Part shown: positions 1 to 9,130 of the stretch, in pieces
Position numbering within the stretch: the stretch's first letter is position 1
Layout of the letters: each line of letters begins with the position of its first letter
Assembly: GCF_018905915.1 (NCBI RefSeq)
Contig: NZ_CP064782.1
Span: forward strand, 744,001-808,000
Length of the DNA stretch: 64,000 bases
Reading direction: 5' to 3'
Origin: Azospira inquinata
GTDB taxonomy: Bacteria > Pseudomonadota > Gammaproteobacteria > Burkholderiales > Rhodocyclaceae
Notes under the pieces: model-generated
The model's database searches: none
What the model saw: only the letters and a program-made list of their open reading frames with translations
Told to the model about the DNA's origin: nothing
Made by a program: the position numbers and the translations under genes

Positions 1-723
1 ATCGACCTGGTGCGTTTCGATATGTCCGAATACATGGAGCGCCACGCCGTCTCCCGCCTGATCGGAGCGCCTCCCGGGTATGTGGGTTTTGACCAGGGCG
101 GCCTGCTCACGGAAGCGGTGACCAAGAAGCCCTATTGCGTCCTGCTCCTGGACGAAATTGAAAAGGCCCATCCGGACATCTACAACATTCTGTTGCAGGT
201 CATGGACCACGGCACCCTGACGGACAACAACGGGCGTAAGGCGGATTTCCGCAATGTGGTGATTATCATGACCACCAACGCGGGAGCCGCCGATTTGCAA
301 AAGCCGGTGATGGGCTTTACCAACGCCAAGGAAACCGGGGACGAACTGGTGGAAATCAAGCGCCTCTTCAGCCCCGAATTCCGCAACCGGCTGGACGGGG
401 TAATTTCCTTCCGGCCCCTGGACCACGACATCATCCTGCGGGTGGTGGACAAGTTCCTCATGCAGCTGGAGGAACAGCTCCACGAAAAGAAGGTGGAAGC
501 CATCTTTACCGACGCCCTGAAGGACATGCTGGCGGAGCGGGGCTTTGATCCCCTCATGGGGGCCCGGCCCATGGCCCGCCTCATCCAGGACACCATCCGG
601 TCAGCCCTGGCGGACGAGCTCCTATTCGGGCGGCTGCTCCACGGGGGTAAGGTAACGGTGGATGTGGATGAAAAGGATCAGGTGAAGCTGGCCTTCGCGG
701 AAGAAGCGGAAACCGTGGCCTGA
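1..723 (+). CDS. clpA: ATP-dependent Clp protease ATP-binding subunit ClpA, C-terminal part
   Basis: The reading frame is open from the first base, so the 5' part of the gene lies outside the window. About 240 residues of the second AAA+ module and its C-terminal small domain are visible. The pore-loop sequence GYVG, a Walker B stretch LLLDEIEKAHP, the sensor segment IIMTTNAG, an arginine-finger region PEFRNRLD and the sensor-2 motif MGARPMAR are all present. ClpA unfolds substrates and feeds them to the ClpP peptidase in the cytoplasm. The VMGF stretch after the sensor region sits where ClpA carries its ClpP-docking loop. A terminator follows directly, so clpA ends its transcription unit. 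The identification as ClpA rather than ClpB or ClpC rests on the C-terminal sequence. Confidence 0.93.
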   Translation: MDLVRFDMSEYMERHAVSRLIGAPPGYVGFDQGGLLTEAVTKKPYCVLLLDEIEKAHPDIYNILLQVMDHGTLTDNNGRKADFRNVVIIMTTNAGAADLQKPVMGFTNAKETGDELVEIKRLFSPEFRNRLDGVISFRPLDHDIILRVVDKFLMQLEEQLHEKKVEAIFTDALKDMLAERGFDPLMGARPMARLIQDTIRSALADELLFGRLLHGGKVTVDVDEKDQVKLAFAEEAETVA

Positions 724-750
724 CCCCGTTTTCCATCCGCTGTTACAACA

Positions 751-779
751 AAAGCCATGCCCCCGGGCATGGCTTTTTT
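751..779 (+). terminator. Rho-independent terminator after clpA
   Basis: A 12-bp perfect stem (751-762 with 765-776) is followed by a run of T. It lies 28 bases after the clpA stop and separates it from rraA. Confidence 0.9.
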
Positions 780-831
780 GTATGCTGTGTCTCCAACCGG
801 CAACTAGGACCGGCTTTTCACGGAGACCATC

Positions 832-1323
832 ATGACCTTCACCACCCCGGATTTATGCGACGCCCACGAGTCTGCCATCGGCAAGACCCTGCGGGTGGTC
901 ACCCCCATGTTTAAGCGCTACGGCGCCCGTCCCCGTTTTGTGGGGCGCATCGTCACCCTCAAGGTGTTCGAGGACAATTCCCTGGTACGGGAAGCCCTGA
1001 ATCAGCCTGGGGAAGGCAAGGTACTGGTGGTGGATGGGGGCGGCTCCCTGCGCTGCGCCCTGCTCGGCGACCAGCTGGCGTTTCTTGCCAACGACAAGGG
1101 CTGGGAAGGCATTGTGGTCTATGGCTGCATTCGGGATTCGGCGGAAATCGCCCGCATCGACCTGGGCGTCCGGGCCCTGGACACCCATCCCCAGAAGAGC
1201 ATTAAGAAAGGCGTGGGGGAGAATAACGTGCCCGTCACCTTCGGCGGCGTAACATTCCATTCGGATGAATGGCTTTACGCTGATGAAGATGGCATTCTGG
1301 TTTCCGCCACGCCCCTGCTGTAG
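832..1323 (+). CDS. rraA: RraA family protein (ribonuclease E activity regulator)
   Basis: The 163-residue product has the length and motifs of the RraA family, including the [17 protein letters not shown] stretch and the [11 protein letters not shown] segment. In E. coli RraA binds RNase E and lowers its activity. The same fold also includes 4-hydroxy-4-methyl-2-oxoglutarate aldolases, so an enzymatic role cannot be excluded. The start at 832 is preceded by CGGAGA at a suitable distance. The gene stands alone between the clpA terminator and the aceA control region. Confidence 0.88.
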   Translation: MTFTTPDLCDAHESAIGKTLRVVTPMFKRYGARPRFVGRIVTLKVFEDNSLVREALNQPGEGKVLVVDGGGSLRCALLGDQLAFLANDKGWEGIVVYGCIRDSAEIARIDLGVRALDTHPQKSIKKGVGENNVPVTFGGVTFHSDEWLYADEDGILVSATPLL

Positions 1324-1459
1324 GGCCTGGGGAAGCGGCGAGGCGGCGCCGGAATACCGCCCTGCACCGGCCCCGGTCATTTCACGCCGGCAAACGCCGT
1401 TTCGCAATATGAAAATGCAATTTTAATATGATGATTTAAATAGAAAAAATAATGTCTTC

Positions 1460-1475
1460 TGTCTTATATAAGACA
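1460..1475. promoter_or_regulatory. 16-bp perfect palindrome in the aceA control region (likely operator)
   Basis: TGTCTTATATAAGACA is a perfect inverted repeat in an AT-rich stretch (about 1400-1480) that contrasts with the GC-rich surroundings. A further half site, ATGTCTTC, starts at 1452. A possible -10 hexamer TATACT lies at 1500-1505, which would put the palindrome near the -35 region. Its size and symmetry fit dimeric regulators of the GntR/FadR kind, but the regulator is not identified. Confidence 0.55.
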
Positions 1476-1577
1476 TGATTCCCCAGCTCCTTTTGTCGCT
1501 ATACTTTTTTCCCATCGACGGACCGTTGTAGAGGGAAGTCGAAACCATCCCCCACGACATTTAGAGAGGAACCAAAG

Positions 1578-2876
1578 ATGACCACTCGCGAACAACAGAT
1601 CGCTGCGCTGGAAAAAGACTGGGCCGAGAATCCCCGTTGGAAGGGTATCAAGCGGGGTTACACCGCTGCCGACGTGGTGCGTTTGCGCGGTTCCCTGGTT
1701 CCTGAAAGCACCTTTGCCCGGGCTGGCGCGGAAAAGCTCTGGGAACTGCTGCACACGGAAGACTACATCAACTGCCTGGGCGCCCTCACCGGCGGTCAGG
1801 CCATGCAGCAGGTCAAGGCGGGCATTAAGGCCATCTACCTGTCCGGCTGGCAAGTGGCCGCTGACAACAACTCCTACATGGCCATGTACCCGGACCAATC
1901 CCTGTATCCGGTGAATTCCGTGCCCACCGTGGTGGAACGGATCAACAGCGCCTTCCAACGGGCCGACCAGATCCAGTGGTCCAAGGGCATCCAGCCCGGC
2001 GACAAGGGTCATGTGGATTACTTCGCCCCCATCGTGGCCGACGCGGAAGCCGGCTTCGGCGGCGTGCTGAACGCCTATGAACTGATGAAGTCCATGATCC
2101 GGGCGGGCGCTGCCGGGGTGCACTGGGAAGACCAACTGGCCTCCGTGAAGAAGTGCGGCCACATGGGGGGCAAGGTGCTGGTGCCCACCGCCGAAGCCAT
2201 CCAGAAGCTGATCGCCGCCCGTCTGGCCGCCGACGTCATGGGGGTCCCCACCCTGGTGATCGCCCGGACCGACGCGGAAGCCGCCGATCTGCTCACCTCC
2301 GACGTGGATGCCAACGACCTGCCCTTCTGCACCGGCGAACGGACCGCGGAAGGCTTCTACCGGACCAAGAAGGGCCTGGATCAGGCCATCTCCCGGGCCG
2401 TGGCCTACGCCGAATACGCGGACCTGGTGTGGTGTGAAACCGGCACCCCGGATCTGGAATTCGCCCGCAAATTCGCGGAAGCGGTCCATGCCAAGCACCC
2501 GGGCAAAATGCTGGCCTACAACTGCTCCCCGTCCTTCAACTGGAAGAAGAACCTGGACGACGCCACCATCGCCAAGTTCCAGCGGGAACTGGGCGCCATG
2601 GGCTACAAGTACCAGTTCATCACTTTGGCCGGCATCCACTCCATGTGGTACAACATGTTCGATCTGGCCCAGGACTACGCCCAGCGCGGCATGTCCGCCT
2701 ACGTGGAAAAGGTGCAGGAGCCCGAATTCGCCGCCCGGGACCGGGGCTACACCTTCGTTTCCCACCAACAGGAAGTGGGCACCGGCTACTTCGACGACGT
2801 GACCACGGTGATCCAAGGGGGCGTCTCCTCCGTGACCGCCCTGACCGGTTCCACGGAAGAAGAGCAGTTCCACTAA
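1578..2876 (+). CDS. aceA: Isocitrate lyase
   Basis: This 432-residue enzyme cleaves isocitrate to succinate and glyoxylate, the first step of the glyoxylate shunt, letting the cell grow on acetate or fatty acids. The family signature KKCGH is at residues 191-195, with Cys193 the catalytic residue. The length matches the E. coli-type enzyme (434). The start is supported by AGAGGA a few bases upstream. It is monocistronic, bounded by its own promoter region with a palindrome and by a strong terminator. The partner enzyme malate synthase is 4.5 kb downstream in a separate unit. Confidence 0.97.
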   Translation: MTTREQQIAALEKDWAENPRWKGIKRGYTAADVVRLRGSLVPESTFARAGAEKLWELLHTEDYINCLGALTGGQAMQQVKAGIKAIYLSGWQVAADNNSYMAMYPDQSLYPVNSVPTVVERINSAFQRADQIQWSKGIQPGDKGHVDYFAPIVADAEAGFGGVLNAYELMKSMIRAGAAGVHWEDQLASVKKCGHMGGKVLVPTAEAIQKLIAARLAADVMGVPTLVIARTDAEAADLLTSDVDANDLPFCTGERTAEGFYRTKKGLDQAISRAVAYAEYADLVWCETGTPDLEFARKFAEAVHAKHPGKMLAYNCSPSFNWKKNLDDATIAKFQRELGAMGYKYQFITLAGIHSMWYNMFDLAQDYAQRGMSAYVEKVQEPEFAARDRGYTFVSHQQEVGTGYFDDVTTVIQGGVSSVTALTGSTEEEQFH

Positions 2877-2914
2877 AGAACGGTTTGCATCATCCCTTCT
2901 CCCTCCATTCAGGG

Positions 2915-2946
2915 AAAGCCGGTACCGGTGGTACCGGCTTTTTTTT
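2915..2946 (+). terminator. Rho-independent terminator after aceA
   Basis: A 12-bp stem (2915-2926 with 2930-2941) has a 3-base loop and is followed by a T run to 2946. Confidence 0.93.
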
Positions 2947-3066
2947 GCCCGCTCAACGGGGCCCTTCCCAGAGAACGCCGTCCCCAGCCCGCCTGATACA
3001 AGCCAGTACAAAGCCCTCGGAATGCCTGTGGTATCTTGAAAAGACACACTCATATCGAGGAGCCCC

Positions 3067-4266
3067 ATGCACGTCGAGACTCCCCTCATCTCCACCATCG
3101 TCGCCGGTCTGGTTCTGGCCTTTGCCTTCGGCAGCCTGGCTCTGCGCCTGCGCTTACCACCCCTGATCGGCTATCTGGTAGCCGGTATCCTGGTGGGCCC
3201 CTTCACCCCCGGCTATGTGGCGGACCAGTCCCTGGCCCAGGAATTGTCCGAAATCGGGGTCATTCTCCTGATGTTCGGGGTGGGCCTGCATTTTTCCCTG
3301 AAGCACCTGCTCTCCGTCTGGACCATCGCCGTACCCGGCGCCCTGGCCCAGATCGCCCTGGCCACCCTGATGGGGGCGGGCCTGGCCTACGGCTGGGGCT
3401 GGAAGCCCGGTGCCGGGCTGGTCTTCGGCCTGGCCCTGTCCGTGGCCAGCACCGTGGTACTGCTCAAGGCGCTCCAGGAACGGGACCAGGTGGACAGCCA
3501 GGATGGCCGCATCGCCGTGGGCTGGCTCATTGTGGAAGACCTGGCCATGGTCCTGACCCTGGTGCTGCTCCCCGCCCTGGCCGGTTTTCTCGGCGGCAAG
3601 GAAAGCGCCCAGGGCAGCACCAGCCTGGGGCTCACCCTGCTCCTCACCCTGGGCAAAGTCGCCGCCTTCGTGGCCGTCATGCTCCTCATCGGCCGCCGCT
3701 TCATCCCCTGGATGCTGGAACGGGTGGTGTGGACCGGCAGCCGGGAGCTGTTCCGCCTGGGGGTGCTGGCCACCGCCCTGGGGGTGGCCTACGGGGCCTC
3801 CCAACTGTTCGGGGTGTCCTTTGCCCTGGGAGCTTTTTTCGCTGGTATGGTGCTGGCTGAATCCGAATTCAGCCAGCGGGCAGCGGAGGAATCCCTGCCC
3901 CTGCGGGACGCCTTTGCCGTGCTATTTTTTGTCTCCGTGGGCATGCTCTTCGATCCCCGGATTCTCCTGGAAGCGCCCCTGGCCGTGCTGGCCACCTGCT
4001 TCATTATCCTGGTGGGCAAATCCCTGGCCGCCTGGGCCATCGTCCGCCTGGGACGCCGCTCCCAGGCCACGGCCCTGACCATTTCCGCCAGTCTGGCCCA
4101 GATCGGGGAATTCTCCTTCATCCTGGCCAGCCTGGGCCTGAGCCTGGAACTGTTGCCGGAGCGGGGTTACACCCTGATCCTGGCGGCGGCCATTCTTTCC
4201 ATCATGGCCAATCCCCTGGCCTTCCGTCTGGCGGACCGGTTCGGGGGCAACGCCAAGGCAACCTGA
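3067..4266 (+). CDS. Kef/YbaL-type cation:proton antiporter, membrane domain only
   Basis: The 399-residue protein is a polytopic membrane protein of the CPA2 (Na+/H+ exchanger) family, about 12 hydrophobic segments. It opens with a typical Kef N-terminus and contains the GYLVAGILVGPF motif near residue 38 and the GVLATALGVAYGAS region near 235. E. coli YbaL and KefB/KefC are 550-620 residues because they add a cytoplasmic TrkA-N nucleotide-binding domain. That domain is missing here, and the stop is followed by unrelated sequence. It probably exchanges K+ or Na+ for protons; the ion cannot be told from sequence. The start follows GAGGAG. Confidence 0.85.
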   Translation: MHVETPLISTIVAGLVLAFAFGSLALRLRLPPLIGYLVAGILVGPFTPGYVADQSLAQELSEIGVILLMFGVGLHFSLKHLLSVWTIAVPGALAQIALATLMGAGLAYGWGWKPGAGLVFGLALSVASTVVLLKALQERDQVDSQDGRIAVGWLIVEDLAMVLTLVLLPALAGFLGGKESAQGSTSLGLTLLLTLGKVAAFVAVMLLIGRRFIPWMLERVVWTGSRELFRLGVLATALGVAYGASQLFGVSFALGAFFAGMVLAESEFSQRAAEESLPLRDAFAVLFFVSVGMLFDPRILLEAPLAVLATCFIILVGKSLAAWAIVRLGRRSQATALTISASLAQIGEFSFILASLGLSLELLPERGYTLILAAAILSIMANPLAFRLADRFGGNAKAT

Positions 4267-4389
4267 GGCCCCCAGGTTTACCCCACGCCTATACTGAAAG
4301 TCGTATGATAGACGGGATCGTCTCCCCCGCTGCCGGGGCTAGGCGATACGCCCAGCAGAATATTTCCAGTATAGGAAAGGAGACAAACC

Positions 4390-4821
4390 ATGCCGCAGCG
4401 CCTTGTTCGTGATGTGATCTCCAACCGCCCGCCCGTCAGCGTCAGTCCCCAAACCACCGTCCGTAAAGCCGCCCAGACCATGACCCTGACCGGGGTAGGC
4501 GCGGTGCTGGTGATGGAACGGGGAAAAATCCAGGGTATTTTCACGGAGCGGGATGCTCTCAACCGGGTGCTGGCCGTGGGCCTGGACCCGGACACCACCC
4601 CGGTGGATGGGGTCATGACCGCCCATCCCCGCTGTATGGAAGCGGACCGGCCTTTGAGCTACGCCATGGAAGTCATGCATGACAGCGGTTTCCGCCACAT
4701 GCCCGTGACCGCCGACGGGGAAGCCGTCGGGGTCATTTCCATGCGGGACGCCCTGGGGGTGGAATTGATCCACCTGGAACAGAACGTGAATGATCTGGAG
4801 CACATCGCCCAGTCCCTCTGA
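4390..4821 (+). CDS. CBS-domain protein
   Basis: The 143-residue cytoplasmic protein is made of two CBS motifs (about residues 8-65 and 75-132), which together form one adenosine-nucleotide-binding Bateman module. The first CBS ends with IFTERDALNRVL and the second with GVISMRDALGVEL, both typical. A short C-terminal helix (HLEQNVNDLEHIA) follows. No enzymatic domain is attached. Such proteins sense energy state or redox and act on a partner, which is unknown here. The start has AAAGGAGA upstream. A terminator follows. Confidence 0.85.
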   Translation: MPQRLVRDVISNRPPVSVSPQTTVRKAAQTMTLTGVGAVLVMERGKIQGIFTERDALNRVLAVGLDPDTTPVDGVMTAHPRCMEADRPLSYAMEVMHDSGFRHMPVTADGEAVGVISMRDALGVELIHLEQNVNDLEHIAQSL

Positions 4822-4846
4822 GCTTTCCCTGCCCGTTCCCCCATCC

Positions 4847-4875
4847 CCGCCCCGTCTCCCGGGGCGGTTTCGTTT
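4847..4875 (+). terminator. Rho-independent terminator after the CBS gene
   Basis: An 8-bp GC stem (4847-4854 with 4860-4867) is followed by TTTCGTTTT. It sits between this gene and the convergent LysR gene. Confidence 0.7.
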
Positions 4876-5784
4876 TCAGGCCTGCCGTTCCCAGTATTCC
4901 GGATTGCCGTAGGTGTTTTTCAGGTGGTCCATAAAAAGCCGCACCCGCAAGGGCAGATGGCGACGCTGGGGAAAAACGGCGTAAATGCCCACGGGGGGCG
5001 CCGCCAGCTCATCCAGCACGGGCACCAGGCGCCCCGCCGCCAAATCCCGCCCCACCTCCCACATGGAGCGCCAGGAAAGGCCCATCCCGGCCAGGGACCA
5101 TTCGTGGAGCACGGCCCCGTCATTGCATTCCAGGCGCCCGCTCACCTTGATCATCACCGTTTCCCCGGGCCGCTCCGGATCGCTGAAGGTCCAGCCCCGC
5201 TGGGGCCCCAGGGACAGGCATTCATGGCGGGCCAGCTCCTCCAGGGTCCGGGGCGTTCCGGTCCGGGCCAGATAGGCGGGGGCGGCCACCACCACCCGGC
5301 GCATTTCCCCCAGTTTCAGGCTCACCAGGCTGGAATCAGACAATTCCCCGATGCGCACGGCGCAGTCGATGCCCTCGTTCACCAGGTCTACCAGCCGGTC
5401 TGACAGGTCCAGATTTACCGTCACCTCCGGATTGCTTTCCAGGAATTCCCCCACCAGGGGGGCCACATGGCGCCGCCCGAAACCGGCGGGGGCGGACACC
5501 TTGAGGTGGCCCGCCGCCTTCACCCCTCCCAGGCTCACGGAAGCCTCCGCATTGGCCAGATCGTTGAGAATACGGCTGCAATCTTCAAGAAAGGCCGTGC
5601 CCTCAAAGGTAAGGGAAAGCTTGCGGGTGGTGCGGATCAGCAGGCGCACCCCCAGGCGGGCCTCCAGGGCATCCAGGCGGCGGCCGATAATGGCCGGGGT
5701 GACCCCTTCCCGGGCGGCGGCGGCGGAAAGACTGCCCTGGGTCGCCACATCCACAAAGGCGGAAATCTGCTTGAAGGTATCCAT
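4876..5784 (-). CDS. LysR family transcriptional regulator
   Basis: The 302-residue protein has a LysR N-terminal winged helix-turn-helix (residues 1-60, with GSLSAAAAREGVTPAIIGRR as recognition region) and a periplasmic-binding-like effector domain from about residue 90. The segment SAPAGFGRRHVAPLVGEFL is typical of the CrgA/DsdC-like subgroup. The effector is unknown. It is divergent from the haloacid dehalogenase/TauE pair across 137 bases, which makes that pair its likely target, by the usual LysR arrangement. Confidence 0.9.
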   Translation of the reverse strand: MDTFKQISAFVDVATQGSLSAAAAREGVTPAIIGRRLDALEARLGVRLLIRTTRKLSLTFEGTAFLEDCSRILNDLANAEASVSLGGVKAAGHLKVSAPAGFGRRHVAPLVGEFLESNPEVTVNLDLSDRLVDLVNEGIDCAVRIGELSDSSLVSLKLGEMRRVVVAAPAYLARTGTPRTLEELARHECLSLGPQRGWTFSDPERPGETVMIKVSGRLECNDGAVLHEWSLAGMGLSWRSMWEVGRDLAAGRLVPVLDELAAPPVGIYAVFPQRRHLPLRVRLFMDHLKNTYGNPEYWERQA

Positions 5785-5921
5785 GGGCTATTTATACAAA
5801 AAGTAAAAAATCATTACCGATTTATGGGGCTTATCTTTTACCTCGGGCAACAATACACTGTTTTCCAACCGAGGCAAGGCTATGCCCCTCGCCTTTTTTC
5901 CCTCCCCTCCGGTGGAAAACC

Positions 5922-6617
5922 ATGGCCCTGCAACGCCCCATTACCGCCATCGCTTTCGACGCCTACGGCACCCTGTTCGACGTGTATTCCGTGGGCGCTC
6001 TGGCGGAGCAGCTCTTCCCTGGCAAGGGGGAGGCCCTGGCCCGGCTGTGGCGGGAACGGCAGATCGACTACAGTCGCATCCGCAGTATGAGTGGCCGCTA
6101 CAAGCCCTTCTGGGCCATCACCCAGGATGCCCTGCACTTCGCCGCCGCCAGCCTGGGGCTGGACCTGGGGGCGGACAAGGGGGCCCGGCTCATGCACCAG
6201 TATTCCTGCCTCTCCGCCTTTCCGGAAAATCTGGGGGCCCTGAAAGCCTTGAAAGCCCTGGGCCTGCCCCTGGCCATTCTTTCCAACGGCAGCCCGGAAA
6301 TGCTGGAAATCGCCGTCAAAAGCGCGGGCATGGCCGGGCTCTTTGACCACCTTCTCTCCGCCGACACGGTGGGTCAGTACAAGACCGCCCCTGCCGTGTA
6401 CCAGCTGGGGCCCGACGCCTTCCGCTGCCCGGCCCGGGACATTCTCTTTGTTTCCGCCAATGCCTGGGATGCCTGTGGGGCCACCTGGTTTGGCTACACC
6501 AGCTTCTGGGTGAACCGGGCAGGCCAGCCCCTGGAAGCCCTGGACGTGGAACCCACGGCCCGGGGCCGCCGCCTCACCGATCTGGTGACCTGGCTGCAAG
6601 GGGAGGAAACGGCATGA
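5922..6617 (+). CDS. Haloacid dehalogenase, type II
   Basis: The 231-residue protein belongs to the HAD superfamily, L-2-haloacid dehalogenase branch. The nucleophile is Asp13 in FDAYGTLFD; LSNGSPEML supplies motif II, a lysine follows in QYKTAPAVYQLG, and FVSANAWDACGA is the motif III region characteristic of type II dehalogenases. It should hydrolyse (S)-2-haloalkanoates to the (R)-hydroxy acids, although many family members act on other substrates. Its stop codon overlaps the start of the TauE/SafE gene (ATGA), so the two are translationally coupled, suggesting export or exchange of an anionic product or substrate. Confidence 0.88.
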   Translation: MALQRPITAIAFDAYGTLFDVYSVGALAEQLFPGKGEALARLWRERQIDYSRIRSMSGRYKPFWAITQDALHFAAASLGLDLGADKGARLMHQYSCLSAFPENLGALKALKALGLPLAILSNGSPEMLEIAVKSAGMAGLFDHLLSADTVGQYKTAPAVYQLGPDAFRCPARDILFVSANAWDACGATWFGYTSFWVNRAGQPLEALDVEPTARGRRLTDLVTWLQGEETA

Positions 6618-7402
6618 TGGGCAGCCAATGGCTCCTGGTGGGCGGGGGCGCCTTTTTGGCCGGGGGCATGAACGCCCTGGCCGGAGGCGGCACCTTCTTC
6701 TCCTTTCCGGCCCTACTGGCCGCCGGGGTGCCCCCGGTGATGGCCAATGCCACCAACACGGTGGGCCTATGCCCGGCCAGTCTGGCCGGCGCCTGGGCCT
6801 ATCGCCGGGAAGCTTGGCGCCATGGCTCCTGGGCCCTGGTTCTGGCCCTGTTCTCCCTGGTGGGCGGGCTGGCGGGGGGACTGCTGCTTCTGGCCACGGG
6901 GGACGCGGCTTTTTCCCGGCTGATTCCCTGGCTGCTCCTCATCGCCACCGAGCTATTCGCCTTCAGCCGCCCCATCGCCCATCTGGTGGCCCGGGGCAAG
7001 CAACGGTTTCTGGGCGCCGTCCAAGGGGATCGGCGCCCCGGCAGTCCCGGGGGCGCTCTCCTGCAACTGGCGGTGGCCGTGTATGGGGGCTTCTTTGGCG
7101 CCGGGATGGGCATCCTGACCCTGGCGGCCCTGTCCATCCAGGGCTTTGAGGACATGCAGGAACTCAATGCCCTGAAAAACCTGACTTCTGGCCTGAATTA
7201 CGCCGTTTCTGCCCTGACCTTCATCATCGCCGGGGCGGTCAGCTGGCCCCATGCCCTGCTCATGCTGGTCACCGGTCTGGCCGGGGGCTACGGCGGCGCC
7301 CGCCTAGCCCGGCGCATCCCGGGCCCCTGGCTTAAAGCCCTGGTGGTCGGCCTGGGCACCCTGCTGACCCTGATTTATTTTCGTAAGACCTACTTTCTTT
7401 AG
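6614..7402 (+). CDS. TauE/SafE family membrane transporter
   Basis: The 262-residue protein has about eight hydrophobic segments and the family's two GG-rich repeats (GGMNALAGGGTFFSFP at residue ~17, and YGGFFGAGMGILTLAAL at ~157). TauE/SafE proteins move small anions such as sulfite, sulfoacetate or other organic acids across the inner membrane. The 4-base overlap with the upstream dehalogenase gene implies co-expression. The substrate is not known. aceB begins 32 bases after its stop, so read-through into aceB is possible. Confidence 0.87.
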   Translation: MMGSQWLLVGGGAFLAGGMNALAGGGTFFSFPALLAAGVPPVMANATNTVGLCPASLAGAWAYRREAWRHGSWALVLALFSLVGGLAGGLLLLATGDAAFSRLIPWLLLIATELFAFSRPIAHLVARGKQRFLGAVQGDRRPGSPGGALLQLAVAVYGGFFGAGMGILTLAALSIQGFEDMQELNALKNLTSGLNYAVSALTFIIAGAVSWPHALLMLVTGLAGGYGGARLARRIPGPWLKALVVGLGTLLTLIYFRKTYFL

Positions 7403-7434
7403 TCACCGTACCCACTTTTCAACAAGGAGCCACC

Positions 7435-9033
7435 ATGAGTCTGAATCTTCCCGCCGGCGTGGCCATTACCGGCCCCCTCCTGCCCCGTTTCGACCAAATC
7501 CTTACCCGGGAGGCCCTGGAACTGGTGGCCAAGCTGCACCGGGCCTTTGAACCCCGGCGCCAGGAGCTGCTGAAGGCCCGGGCCGCCCGCCAGGCCCGCA
7601 TGGACGCGGGGGAAATGCCCGACTTTCTGCCGGAAACCAAGCACATCCGGGAAGGGGACTGGAAAGTGGCCCCCGTGCCCCCCGCCCTCCACTGCCGTCG
7701 GGTGGAAATCACCGGGCCGGTGGAACGGAAGATGATCATCAACGCCTTCAATTCCGGCGCCGATTCCTACATGACGGACTTTGAGGATTCCAACAGCCCC
7801 AACTGGTACAACCAGATCCAGGGCCAGGTGAATCTGTTCGACGCCATTCGCCGCAACATCAGCTTCACCAACGAGGCAGGCAAGGAATACCGGCTCAACG
7901 ACAAAATCGCCACCCTGCAAATCCGTCCCCGGGGCTGGCACCTGGACGAAAAGCACGTGACCGTGGATGGCCAGCGGGTTTCCGGCGGCATTTTCGACTT
8001 TGCCCTGGTGTTCTTCCACAACGCCAAGGAACAGCTGGCCCGGGGTGCCGGTCCCTACTACTACCTGCCCAAGATGGAATCCCATCTGGAAGCCCGGCTG
8101 TGGAACGACATTTTCGTCATGGCCCAGGACCACATCGGCCTGCCCCAGGGCACCATCAAGGCCACCGTGCTGGTGGAAACCATCCTGGCCACCTTTGAGA
8201 TGGAAGAAATCCTCTATGAGCTGCGGGAACACTCCGCCGGGTTGAACGCCGGGCGCTGGGACTACATTTTCTCCTGCATCAAGAAATTCAAGAAGAACAA
8301 GGACTTCTGCCTGGCCAACCGGGGCGCCATCACCATGGAAGTGCCCTTCATGCGCAGCTACGCCCTGGCCCTGGTCCAGGCCTGTCACAAGCGGGGCGCC
8401 CCGGCCATGGGAGGCATGAGCGCCCTGATCCCCATCAAGGGCGATCCGGAAGCCAACGAAAAGGCCCTGGGCGGCATTCGCCGGGACAAGGCCCGGGACG
8501 CCAAGGACGGCTACGATGGCGGCTGGGTGGCCCACCCGGGTCTGGTGCCCATCGCCATGGAAGAGTTCGTCAAGGTGCTGGGGGACAAGCCCAACCAGTT
8601 CGCCAAGCAGGTGGAAGGCAGCTTCGGGCCCAAGGACTGGCTCAACTTCCAGCCCGAACAGCCCATTACGGAAACCGGCCTGCGCAACAACATTAACGTG
8701 GGCATCCACTACCTGGGCTCCTGGCTGGCTGGCAACGGCTGCGTGCCCATCCACAACCTGATGGAAGATGCGGCCACCGCCGAAATCTCCCGCTCCCAAG
8801 TGTGGCAGTGGGTGGTGAGCCCCAAGGGCGTCCTGGACGACGGCCGCAAGGTGACCGCCGACATGGTGCGGGCCATGATCCCGGAAGAACTGGCCAAGGT
8901 GAAAGCCACGGTGACCGCCCAGGGGGAAAAGACCGAGACCTACGACCAGGCCGCCGGGATTTTCGAAACCATGAGCTTGAGCGAAGACTTCCCCGAGTTC
9001 CTCACCCTGCCCCTCTACGAGGCCATGGAATAA
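7435..9033 (+). CDS. aceB: Malate synthase A
   Basis: The 532-residue protein condenses glyoxylate with acetyl-CoA to give malate, completing the glyoxylate shunt begun by isocitrate lyase. Length and sequence match the A-type enzyme; DSYMTDFEDSNSP and the LQIRPRGWHLDEKH region, with its catalytic Arg, are present. It lacks the extra domain of the G-type (GlcB). The start is preceded by AAGGAGCC. A strong terminator follows. The palindrome seen before aceA is not repeated before this gene. Confidence 0.97.
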   Translation: MSLNLPAGVAITGPLLPRFDQILTREALELVAKLHRAFEPRRQELLKARAARQARMDAGEMPDFLPETKHIREGDWKVAPVPPALHCRRVEITGPVERKMIINAFNSGADSYMTDFEDSNSPNWYNQIQGQVNLFDAIRRNISFTNEAGKEYRLNDKIATLQIRPRGWHLDEKHVTVDGQRVSGGIFDFALVFFHNAKEQLARGAGPYYYLPKMESHLEARLWNDIFVMAQDHIGLPQGTIKATVLVETILATFEMEEILYELREHSAGLNAGRWDYIFSCIKKFKKNKDFCLANRGAITMEVPFMRSYALALVQACHKRGAPAMGGMSALIPIKGDPEANEKALGGIRRDKARDAKDGYDGGWVAHPGLVPIAMEEFVKVLGDKPNQFAKQVEGSFGPKDWLNFQPEQPITETGLRNNINVGIHYLGSWLAGNGCVPIHNLMEDAATAEISRSQVWQWVVSPKGVLDDGRKVTADMVRAMIPEELAKVKATVTAQGEKTETYDQAAGIFETMSLSEDFPEFLTLPLYEAME

Positions 9034-9061
9034 CAAAGCGTCACCCCAACCCCAAGGAAGC

Positions 9062-9092
9062 AAAAGCCCCGGCCAAGGCCGGGGCTTTTTTT
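9062..9092 (+). terminator. Rho-independent terminator after aceB
   Basis: A 13-bp stem (9062-9074 with 9077-9089) is followed by a T run. Its mirror A run means it could also work for the convergent nitroreductase gene. Confidence 0.93.
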
Positions 9093-9130
9093 ATGGGCGG
9101 CGGTCCCAAGGGCTGACCGCCCGGTCCGCT

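Noticed and set aside
1464..3098. A 544-residue open frame on the minus strand opposite aceA
   Set aside because: It is a shadow of the high-GC aceA gene, rich in Gly and His, with no motif or ribosome site. Similar long shadows lie opposite aceB (7399-9063) and the poly-HAMP receptor (37462-39039).
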